Origin: Brachybacterium alimentarium
Lineage (GTDB): Bacteria > Actinomycetota > Actinomycetes > Actinomycetales > Dermabacteraceae
Length of the DNA stretch: 64,000 nt
Assembly: GCF_002332425.1 (NCBI RefSeq)
Contig: NZ_NRGS01000002.1
Coordinates: 118,866 to 182,865, forward strand
Reading direction: 5' to 3'
Below are positions 8,314-16,100 of this stretch, one piece after another. Positions within the stretch are counted from its first letter, which is position 1; each line of letters starts with the position of its first letter. The translations under genes were made by a program, and so were the position numbers. The notes under the pieces are model-generated. The model saw nothing but the letters and a program-made list of their open reading frames with translations, had not been told where the DNA came from and searched no databases.

Positions 8314-9720
8314 ATGATGGACCGCGAATCGAGGGCCGCGCTCCGTCGAGCGCCGGTGCGGCCGACGACCTACCGGCTGCGCAGCATCGCCGTGTCCCTC
8401 CTGAAGGTCACCCCGGCACGGCTCGCCCTGGCGGGCTTCACCTTGATGATCGTCCTGTTCACGATGCTGCTGATGCTGCCCTCGGCGACCGCCTCCGGCG
8501 AGCGCACCTCCCTCGTCGACGCAGCGTTCACCGCGGTCTCCGCGATCTGCGTGACGGGCCTGTCGACCGTCGATACCGGGATCCATTGGTCCACCTTCGG
8601 CCTCACCGTCATCATGATCGCGATGAAGCTGGGCGGCCTGGGGCTGATGACCCTGGCCTCGCTGCTGAGCCTGTCGGTGATGCACCGGCTGGGCCTCGCC
8701 CAGCGGGTGCTGACCGCGACCGAGACCCGCGCGGAGCGGCTCGCCGAGGTGGGCGGCGTGCTGCGGATCATCCTCATCACCTCGACCGCCTTCGAGGCGG
8801 TCACCTTCGTGGCCCTCACGCCGTACATGATCATCACCGAGCACGGGGTGGGGCGCTCGATGTTCCTCGGCCTCTTCTACGCGATCAGCGCCTTCAACAA
8901 CGCCGGCTTCGTCCCCGAGGCGCAGGGCGTCGCGCAGTACCTCGGCGATCCCTTCTTCTCCATCCCGATCGCGCTCGCGGTGTTCGCGGGCTCCCTCGGA
9001 TTCCCCGTGGTCCTCGTACTGGTCAAGAAGCTGCGCACCCCGCGCCGATGGAGCCTGCACGCCAAGCTCACCCTCACCACCACGGCGCTGCTGCTCGCGC
9101 TCGCCTGGCTCGGGTACCTGCTGCTGGAGTGGGCCAATCCGGCGACCCTCGGCGAGCAGCCGTGGCACACCAAGCTTCTGGCCTCCGGCTTCGCCGCCGT
9201 GATGCCGAGATCCGGCGGTTTCGCGACCCTCGATGTGAACGCGCTGACGCCCGAGTCGCGACTGCTCACCGATCTGCTCATGTTCATCGGCGGCGGCTCC
9301 GGATCCACCAGCGGCGGCATCAAGGTGACCACGTTCGCGCTGCTGATGCTGTCGATCTGGGCGGAGATCCGCGGCAACCCGGATGTGGAGGTGTTCGGGC
9401 GTCGCATCCCCCACGAGACGATCCGTCAGGCGATCGGCGTGCTCGTCATGAGCGCCACCGTGGTGTTCCTCGCGGTGTTCCTGCTGCTGCGGATGACGAG
9501 CTTCTCGCTGGATCAGTCCCTGTTCGAGGTGCTCTCCGCGTTCGGCACGGTGGGGCTGTCCACGGGGATCACCCCGCATCTGCCCGCTGACGCGAAATGG
9601 GTGGTCATCGCGTCGATGTACGTCGGCCGTCTGGGGCCGATGACGCTCGGCGCCGCGCTCGCCCTGCGGCGGCGCTCCCGCATGGTCCAGCTCCCGATGG
9701 ATCGTCCGATCGTCGGCTGA
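8314..9720 (+). CDS. ktrB: TrkH/KtrB-type potassium uptake membrane subunit
   Basis: The 468-residue integral membrane protein has four pore repeats with filter glycines visible in CVTGLSTVDTG, FNNAGFVP, MPRSGGFATLD and AFGTVGLSTGI. This is the arrangement of the SKT family K+ channels-transporters. The loop GGGSGSTSGGIKVTT marks the broken M2-type helix gate of the third repeat. A GGGGG run precedes the ATG at 8314 by 6 bases; the next codon is also ATG. The regulatory RCK subunit gene follows 175 bases later with its own promoter. Together they form a Ktr/Trk K+ uptake system. Confidence 0.92.
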   Translation: MMDRESRAALRRAPVRPTTYRLRSIAVSLLKVTPARLALAGFTLMIVLFTMLLMLPSATASGERTSLVDAAFTAVSAICVTGLSTVDTGIHWSTFGLTVIMIAMKLGGLGLMTLASLLSLSVMHRLGLAQRVLTATETRAERLAEVGGVLRIILITSTAFEAVTFVALTPYMIITEHGVGRSMFLGLFYAISAFNNAGFVPEAQGVAQYLGDPFFSIPIALAVFAGSLGFPVVLVLVKKLRTPRRWSLHAKLTLTTTALLLALAWLGYLLLEWANPATLGEQPWHTKLLASGFAAVMPRSGGFATLDVNALTPESRLLTDLLMFIGGGSGSTSGGIKVTTFALLMLSIWAEIRGNPDVEVFGRRIPHETIRQAIGVLVMSATVVFLAVFLLLRMTSFSLDQSLFEVLSAFGTVGLSTGITPHLPADAKWVVIASMYVGRLGPMTLGAALALRRRSRMVQLPMDRPIVG

Positions 9721-9738
9721 GGGCCCGGACGGCGCCGG

Positions 9739-9769
9739 CCGCCGCCACGTCCTCCACCCACGGCGGCGG
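9739..9769. terminator. GC-rich hairpin after ktrB
   Basis: Arms ccgccgcc (9739-9746) and ggcggcgg (9762-9769) can pair around a 15-base loop, 18 bases after the ktrB stop. It has no T tract. It may attenuate rather than end transcription. Confidence 0.4.
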
Positions 9770-9832
9770 CGACGGCCGGTGGGCCGGGAACTCGAATGCG
9801 CAGGAACCCGACTGCGCAGGAACGACGGATCG

Positions 9833-9838
9833 TAGACT
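9833..9838 (+). promoter_or_regulatory. -10 box TAGACT for ktrA
   Basis: The octamer cgTAGACT matches that at 8261-8268 and lies about 57 bases before the ktrA ATG. This suggests ktrA has its own promoter in addition to any readthrough from ktrB. Confidence 0.5.
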
Positions 9839-9895
9839 GTGCCCGCCGCAGGGTGCCTCGTCACCCGCCGGCAGGCCCCGAGAAGGAGAGACGAC

Positions 9896-10561
9896 ATGGC
9901 ACGCAGAGCTCGCGACGAGGGAGTGCTCGTGATCGGTCTGGGCCGCTTCGGCGCCTCGATCGCCCTGACCCTCGAGAAGCTGGGCACCCAGGTGCTCGCC
10001 ATCGACTCCCAGGAGGAGCTGGTCCAGAAGTACTCCGGCCAGCTCACCCATGTGGTGCGGGCCGACGCCACCGAGCCCGAGGTGCTCGACCAGATCGGTG
10101 CCGCGGACTTCTCCCTCGCCGTGGTGGGCGTGGGCACCTCCATCGAGTCCAGCGTGCTCATCGCCGCGAACCTCGTGGACCTCGACAAGCCCGTGATCTG
10201 GGCGAAGGCGATCTCCGCGGCGCACGGGCGGATCCTGCAGCGCATCGGCTGCCATCACGTCGTCTACCCGGAGGCCGACGCCGGCAAGCGCGTCGCCCAT
10301 CTCCTCAACGGCCGCCTCATGGACTTCATCGAGTTCGACGACGGCTTCGCGATCGTCAAGATGCGGCCCCCGCGCGAGGTGCAGGGGATGACGCTGGCGG
10401 AGTCCGACATCCGGGCGAAGTTCGGGGTCACCGTGGTGGGCGTGAAATCACCGGGCAAGGACTTCACCTACGCGGTGCCCGAGACCATGGTCTCCTCGCA
10501 CGACCTGGTGATCGTCTCCGGCCACACCCACCTGATCGAGAAGTTCTCCAACCGGTCCTGA
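9896..10561 (+). CDS. ktrA: TrkA/KtrA-type RCK regulatory subunit of K+ uptake
   Basis: The 221-residue cytoplasmic protein begins with a Rossmann RCK-N domain carrying the nucleotide-binding motif GLGRFGASIA (residues 14-23) and the acidic end of strand 2 (LAIDSQEE). After about residue 140 comes an RCK-C domain (DFIEFDDGFAIVKMRPP through VIVSGHTHLIEKF). Such subunits bind ATP/ADP or NAD(H) and gate the membrane subunit. A strong AGAAGGAG box precedes the ATG. Its position directly after ktrB supports a functional pair. Confidence 0.92.
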   Translation: MARRARDEGVLVIGLGRFGASIALTLEKLGTQVLAIDSQEELVQKYSGQLTHVVRADATEPEVLDQIGAADFSLAVVGVGTSIESSVLIAANLVDLDKPVIWAKAISAAHGRILQRIGCHHVVYPEADAGKRVAHLLNGRLMDFIEFDDGFAIVKMRPPREVQGMTLAESDIRAKFGVTVVGVKSPGKDFTYAVPETMVSSHDLVIVSGHTHLIEKFSNRS

Positions 10562-10654
10562 GCACGGCCCCAGCCGGTGCCCTCCACCCCTGGTACCGGG
10601 CTCGGCCCTGATGCCGGGCTCAGCCCTGATGCCGGACTCAGTCTGGTGCCGGAC
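10562..10654. repeat. Degenerate 18-22 bp repeats between convergent ktrA and proC
   Basis: Units such as ctgatgccgggctcagcc, with variants ctggtgccggactcagcc, are repeated four to five times up to the proC stop codon. No gene is evident here. Confidence 0.65.
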
Positions 10655-11545
10655 TCAGCCCTGGGTCATCTCGCGCGAGGTCTGTGCCGCCGCGGCCATC
10701 GCCGCGGCGACGCCTGAGCGCACGCCCTCGCGCTCGAGAGCGGCGAGGCCCTGCACGGTGGTGCCGCCGGGGCTGGAGACCCCGTTCTTCGCGACCGCGG
10801 CGTGCATCCCGCTCTCCAGCAGCATGGTGGCCGCACCCCGCACGGTCTGCTGCACGAGGGAGTCGGCGAGGTCGCGCTTCAGGCCCAGGCGCACCGCCTC
10901 ATCGGTCATCGCCTCGATGAGCGCGAACACGAACGCCGAGAGCGAGCCGGCCGCGCCGATGAAGGCATGCACCTGCTCCTCGGTGATGTCGACCGCGACG
11001 CCCGCACGAGCGAACAGGTCGTGCACGAGGCGGTGCTGCTCGTCGGTGACCGAGCCGCCGCGCATCATGCCCACGGCGCCCTCCCCCACCGAGATCGGTG
11101 TGTTGGGCATGGCGCGCTCGACGCTCCGGCCCTTGGGCAGGGCTCCCTCGATCTGCGCGAGGGTGATCCCGGCGGCCAGGGAGATCACGACCGCGCCGGC
11201 CGGGACCTCGTCACGGATCGCGGAGGCCAGGTCGAGGAGCTGGTACGGCTTCACGCCGAGCACGACGACGTCGGCGTCCTCGAGCGCCTCGGAGCGGGAG
11301 GCGGCGGCGCGCGCGCCCAGCTCCTGGGCCGCACGCTCGCTGCTGGCCGCGGTGGAGTTGGTGATCCGGAGGTTCTCGGGGCGCACCCCGGCGGCGAGGA
11401 AGGTCCGGGCGACGGGCCCGCCCATGTTGCCCGCGCCGATCAGCGCGACACGCACGGCGGAGAGATCCGTCCGGCTGGCCGCGCCGTCCCGGTCGGAGGT
11501 GGGGGTCGAGGCTGATGCGGTGCTCTGCGATGTGGAGTCGGTCAT
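10655..11545 (-). CDS. proC: Pyrroline-5-carboxylate reductase
   Basis: This enzyme reduces 1-pyrroline-5-carboxylate to proline with NAD(P)H, the last step of proline synthesis. The 296-residue protein has an N-terminal Rossmann domain with GAGNMG (37-42), an AMPNTPISVGEG segment, and the family signature near the C terminus (SSPGGTTVQGLAALE). About 30 N-terminal residues are Ser/Thr/Ala-rich and extra compared with typical members. A -10-like TACCCT (11553-11558) ends 7 bases before the ATG and there is no SD box, so the mRNA is probably leaderless. Confidence 0.93.
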   Translation of the reverse strand: MTDSTSQSTASASTPTSDRDGAASRTDLSAVRVALIGAGNMGGPVARTFLAAGVRPENLRITNSTAASSERAAQELGARAAASRSEALEDADVVVLGVKPYQLLDLASAIRDEVPAGAVVISLAAGITLAQIEGALPKGRSVERAMPNTPISVGEGAVGMMRGGSVTDEQHRLVHDLFARAGVAVDITEEQVHAFIGAAGSLSAFVFALIEAMTDEAVRLGLKRDLADSLVQQTVRGAATMLLESGMHAAVAKNGVSSPGGTTVQGLAALEREGVRSGVAAAMAAAAQTSREMTQG

Positions 11546-11570
11546 GCCGACCAGGGTACGGCGCAGCTGC

Positions 11571-12596
11571 TCAGCCTCGGGCGCCGCGGCCGGTGCGGGG
11601 ATCGGCGTCTGGGCCCGCGTCGGGGCCGACGGGCGCGCTGTCGGCGTCCGCTGCCCGGGCCACCTTCCTCGACTCGACGAGCACGAGCAGCTGCACGGCG
11701 AGGATCCCGAGCACCGCGAGCCCCAGCAGCAGCGGCCAGTCGGCTCCCGGCGCCTGCAGGGATCCCGCCGCGTCCTGCCAGGGCCACAGGCTGCGCAGCG
11801 CACCGATCATCACGCCAGCCAGGACGATCATGGTGCCGCGATGGTGATGCACGAGCAGGTGCCGCATGGCCCGCACGATCACGATGAGGCCCACGCACGC
11901 CCACAGGCCGAACCAGGCGATGTATCCGAGGTCGCGCTCGTCCACGGCCTGCAGGGTGGGCTGGTAGAGCCCGAGGCTGAGCAGAATGAACGAGCCGGAC
12001 ACACCGGGCAGCACGAGGGCGCAGATGGCGACCGCGGCGGCGGGGGCGATGATCCACGGGCTCGGCTCGAGCGAGGCGGTCGGCAGGGAGGTGACGACCA
12101 GGCCACCTGCGGCGCCGAGGGCGAACAGCAGCAGCTCGCGGCCTCGCCACGCGCCGCCGGAGAGCTTCACCGGCACCAGGACGGAACCGAGCACGAGCCC
12201 CAGGAACAGTCCGCGCATGGTCTGCGGATGCATCTCGACCAGGCCGGCGACGGGCCCGGCGACGGTGAGCACCGCGGCAGCCATCCCGATCAGCAGCGGG
12301 ATCACGAGGACCCAGTTGATCGCGCGGAGGTGCTCGCGCATCCCCTCGGCGCGGTCCGGGCCGACGACCAGCCGGCGTGCTGCCGCGGTCAGGTGGTGAC
12401 CGGCATCGATCAGCTCGTCGTAGATCCCGGTGACCAGGGCGACCGTGCCGCCGCTGACTCCGGGCACCGTCTCGACGACCCCGATCAGGGCGCCTCGCAG
12501 CAGGTTCCCGAGCGGGTTGCGGTGGCGCGGGAGCGGAGGGCGTTCTCCCTCGACGGTCACGTCCGGCGACGAGGGGAGGGGATCGGCTTCCGTCAT
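11571..12596 (-). CDS. DUF368 family membrane protein (polyprenyl-phosphate transporter type)
   Basis: The 341-residue protein has roughly eight membrane helices and two copies of the family's PGVSGGT-like signature. One is VVETVPGVSGGTVALVTGIYD near residue 41 (key residues P, G, S, GG) and the other is LVLPGVSGSFILLSLGLY near 197. DUF368 proteins (PopT) have been identified as undecaprenyl-phosphate translocases that recycle the lipid carrier for wall synthesis. The C terminus is a Pro/Asp-rich tail. The gene is 25 bases upstream of proC on the same strand. TAGGCT at 12603-12608 ends 6 bases before the ATG, again fitting a leaderless start. Confidence 0.82.
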   Translation of the reverse strand: MTEADPLPSSPDVTVEGERPPLPRHRNPLGNLLRGALIGVVETVPGVSGGTVALVTGIYDELIDAGHHLTAAARRLVVGPDRAEGMREHLRAINWVLVIPLLIGMAAAVLTVAGPVAGLVEMHPQTMRGLFLGLVLGSVLVPVKLSGGAWRGRELLLFALGAAGGLVVTSLPTASLEPSPWIIAPAAAVAICALVLPGVSGSFILLSLGLYQPTLQAVDERDLGYIAWFGLWACVGLIVIVRAMRHLLVHHHRGTMIVLAGVMIGALRSLWPWQDAAGSLQAPGADWPLLLGLAVLGILAVQLLVLVESRKVARAADADSAPVGPDAGPDADPRTGRGARG

Positions 12597-12602
12597 GCTC
12601 CG

Positions 12603-12608
12603 AGCCTA
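12603..12608 (-). promoter_or_regulatory. -10 box TAGGCT giving a leaderless start for the DUF368 gene
   Basis: TAGGCT on the minus strand is followed by 6 bases and the ATG at 12596. Transcription would begin at or next to the start codon. Confidence 0.6.
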
Positions 12609-12889
12609 CGGGGCGCGCTCCGCAGGCGCGTTATGGTCTTCGCCATGAGTGCGCGCCTTCACCTGCTATACGGGTTTGCCGGGCAACGACCACCTGGCGG
12701 GGCTGCTCGAGGAGCCGACGGCTGAGGAGGGCCTCACGGTCCTCGAGCACTGACATGGCCCGAACGCTGACACCGGCCGAACGCTGTGACACCGTCCGAA
12801 CGGTTCCACGGCCTGAGCACTGCCACGGGGTGGCGTGCTGCCATGACCGCGGTGCGGCAGTCGCTGCGCTCCGGGGCGAGCCGTGGTCG
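12609..12889. other. Gene-free stretch with degenerate ccgaacgctgacacc-type repeats
   Basis: Between the DUF368 gene and the small gene at 12890 I see no coding region. From about 12750 to 12830 units like cgaacgctgacaccgg and cgaacgctgtgacaccg alternate, another example of the decaying repeats found after genes here. Confidence 0.5.
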
Positions 12890-13150
12890 TCAGCGGCCGG
12901 TGCCCCAGTGAGGCGGGACGTCCCCGGCGATGCGGGCGTCGTTGGACTCGTCCACGCCCGGTTCGGGAGCGTCCGCGTCCACGCGGTTCGGCAGGATCGG
13001 CCGGCGGGACGACGTGCGCGCATCGCGCTCCGCGGGCTCACCGTCGTCCCAGACGATGGGCTTCCCGGTCACCGAGGAGATCACCACGCGGCCGCCGTGC
13101 CCGGACCCACCGGCCCCGGGGCCACCGCTCCTGGGGGCGCCGGTGCTCAT
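12890..13150 (-). CDS. Small hypothetical protein coupled to the helicase-nuclease gene
   Basis: The 86-residue product is Gly-rich at its N terminus (APRSGGPGAGGSGHGG) and then has VVISSVTGKPIVWDDGEPAE, which looks like a short beta-rich core. The rest is polar and probably disordered. I do not recognise a family. Its ATG overlaps the stop codon of the large upstream gene (ATGA at 13147-13150), so translation is coupled and a functional link to that protein is likely. No promoter of its own is seen. Confidence 0.65.
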   Translation of the reverse strand: MSTGAPRSGGPGAGGSGHGGRVVISSVTGKPIVWDDGEPAERDARTSSRRPILPNRVDADAPEPGVDESNDARIAGDVPPHWGTGR

Positions 13151-16100
13151 TGGCGCTCCTGGTAGCGGCGGATCGCGCTGGAGACGGAGACGTCCAGCAG
13201 CACGGAGCGCTGCTCGAAGCCGAGGAAGCTGCGCACCTCGGTGGCCAGATGCTCCTCGAGGCGGGCACGGCCGTCGGAGCAGATGTACTCCACCACCGCG
13301 TCGAAGTCCTCGCTCGAGTAGAAGGAGAGCTGGTGGCCGGCAGGGATCTGCGGTCGCGGCAGACGGTGGCGTACGGTGCCCACGCCCTGTGGGGACTCGG
13401 AGAGCTCCTCGGTCTGGACCAGGCGCAACGCCCGCTCCACGGCGCGGCGGATGCGCTCGGCCTCGCCGTCGGGATCGATGAACAGCGCCCAGGACCAGAC
13501 CCGCTCAGCGGCCCAGCCGGCCGCTTCGAGCCGCTCGGCCCGTAGACGGTCGCGCTCGCGCTGGCTCGCGGTGCCGACGTACCGGGCACCGTCGGTGTCC
13601 ACGGCGAGCAGCAGGCGCCCGGGCAGGTCGGGATGGCCCAGAGCCAGTTCGATGCGATCCGAGGTGAGCCCGAAGTCGCTCTCGACCAGCAGGCCGAGCC
13701 GCCACAGACGATCGGCGAGATCCCGCACCAGCGCGTCGGTCTCCAGCTCGCGCGGTGTGTGGGGCTCGCCGGTGTCGCCGGGCGCGACGTCGCCGGCCCC
13801 ACCGGTGACGCCCTCGGCATCGACGCCCGCAGGGTCGCCGTCGACCGTCCTCGCACCGGAGGCCGTCTCCGTGCCCCCGGCAGCCTCTCCCCCGTGCTCG
13901 GAGGATCCGTCGGCCGTGGTCGCCTCGCCGCCCTGCGCCTGCGCCGAGGCGTGCTCCTCGAATGCACGCGAGTCGGCATCTGGTGCCGCTGCGTTCGCGC
14001 TGTTCGCCGGCGCGTCCGGGTCCGCAGCCGCGACGGACGCACCGTCCGGGTCGGTCTGCCCCTCGACCGCCTCGCCGGCGCTCTGCGGGGATCCGGCGGA
14101 TTTCCGGGCCAGGGCCGCTTCGATCGCGGCGTCCATGTCGTCCTCGGAGAGGTCGGTCTGCTCCTCTGCTTCGGCGGGGGACGCCGTCGCCTCCTCCGCG
14201 TGGGGCGGGGGGACCGGCGACTGCCGCGGCTGCTCCGGATCCGGCGGAGCGATCGGCTCGTCGCGCCCGGTGAGCGCGGCGACGTGCGGGATGACGGGGA
14301 CGTCGGGCCCGCCCCGCAGCACCCACAGCATCGCCCGCAGGTCGTGGGCGCCTTCGCTACGCAGCCGGGCTTGGTCGAGGTCCTGCACGTCGATCGAGGA
14401 GACGACCGTGGTGCGCCCCCGAGCTCGAGTGATCACCGTGGCCAGCGCCTTGCGTCCGCCGGCCTCGGAGAGCGGACCGAAGCGGTGCAGGAGACGGCCG
14501 TGCGGGGTCTTCCCGAAGCCCACCGAGACGATGATGTCGTCGCGCAGGATCGAGGTGGCCTGGGCCGCGGGGAGCACGGTGAACACCTCGCGGGCGGCCG
14601 GATCGAAGTAATCGCGCAGCGCCGGGATCACCGAGACGGTGTTCATGATCCGGTCCATGAGCCGACGGGCGTGCTCGTCGGTGAAGGTCAGCACCGCGAG
14701 GGAGCGCTCGGGTCTGGTCCGGGCATGCTCGATGACGAGGTCGGTCACGCGGCGCAGCTCGGCCTCGGTGCTCTCGACGTACTCCATGCCCTCGGTGACC
14801 GGGCCGCGACCGTTCTCGACCACCACCAGTCGGTCCTGCTCGGGCACGACCGGGCTGGGCACCGCGAGCACCTCGCCCACCAGCGCGCGACGCTGGGCGA
14901 AGGTGCGCAGGCCCTCGGTGGCCGGATGCACGTCGCGCAGCAGCTCGACGTGCGGCGCGATCCGCAGCATGTCGTCCAGCAGGCTCGGGGCGGCGTCCCC
15001 GCCGTATTCGAGAGGGTCGCCCACCACGACGGTCTGCTCGGCGCGCACGATCGACGGCAGCGCGGCCGCGGTGGGCAGGCGCCCGCCGTCCGCCACGATC
15101 AGCACGTCGAAGTGGCGCCCGCGCGGGATCACCTGCGGCACCAGGTAGGGCGAGGCGATCCAGGTGGGGCGGGCAGCGAAGAGGATGTCCTCATACTTCG
15201 CGGCGAGGTCCCGGATCGACACCGTCGAGGAGCGCGCCAGCTCGGCGATCGCGGCGCGGGACGTGTCCGGGTAGGACTTCATCGTGCGCACACGGGTCTC
15301 GTCGGCCGCGGCATGCACTCGGGCCGACGCACCGGCGAGGTCCTCGGAGTCCAGGCGCCGGAAGCGCTCGGCCACCTCCGACAGGGAGGTGCCGTCGTAC
15401 TGGGAGATCGTGGGCTCGGCGCCGGCGATGAGCTCCAGGACGCTGCGCCACCAGCACAGCTCGAGCTCGGCGCCGACCTGCTCGAGCGGGACGCGACGGG
15501 CGCGGAGGTCCTCGACCAGCTCGCCCAGTCCGTCCAGCGAGAGGCGGCGCAGCAGTTCGGTGCGCCGCGGCAGCGTCTCGAGGTCGTCGCGGTCCGCGGC
15601 CAGGGCCTCGGCGCGCCGCTCGAGCTCGTCGAAGTCGGTGCGGGCGAGGTCGACACCGGCCTCGGTGCCGTCCAGCAGCACGGAGAGCTCGTCGAGGATC
15701 TTCTGGGTGCGCTCGACGGTGCGGTGGGCGCGGTCGAGATCCGCGGGGAGCATCGGGGTCGACAAGCCCGAGGGTCGCTTCGCCGTCGCGGTGGGCGACT
15801 CGGCCGAGGCCGGCGACGCGGACGCGGACGTCGTCGTGGAACCCGCCGTCGATTCGGCATCGCCTGTGGGTGCGGCGGTCGCCGCCACCGAACCGGTCGA
15901 GGTGCTGTCTGCGGGCTCAGCAGTCTCAGCGCTCGCGGCGGTCTCGGCATTCGCAGCAGTCCCGGACGCGGACGGGATCTCGCCGGCCCCCGCATCGCGG
16001 GCGGGCGTGTCCGCCTGCGGCGTCACGGCCACGCGGCGCCAGTCGCTCGCGACCTGCCGCGCCTCGTGGAGCTCGCGGTGCAGATCCGGGGACAGCGACG

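Noticed and set aside
6904..10245. Very long open frame on the minus strand reaching from the deacetylase across ktrB and ktrA
   Set aside because: Homology and composition stop at the AcuC start (8196); the rest lies opposite two strongly supported K+ transport genes and reads as His/Arg/Gln-rich noise typical of high-GC antisense frames.
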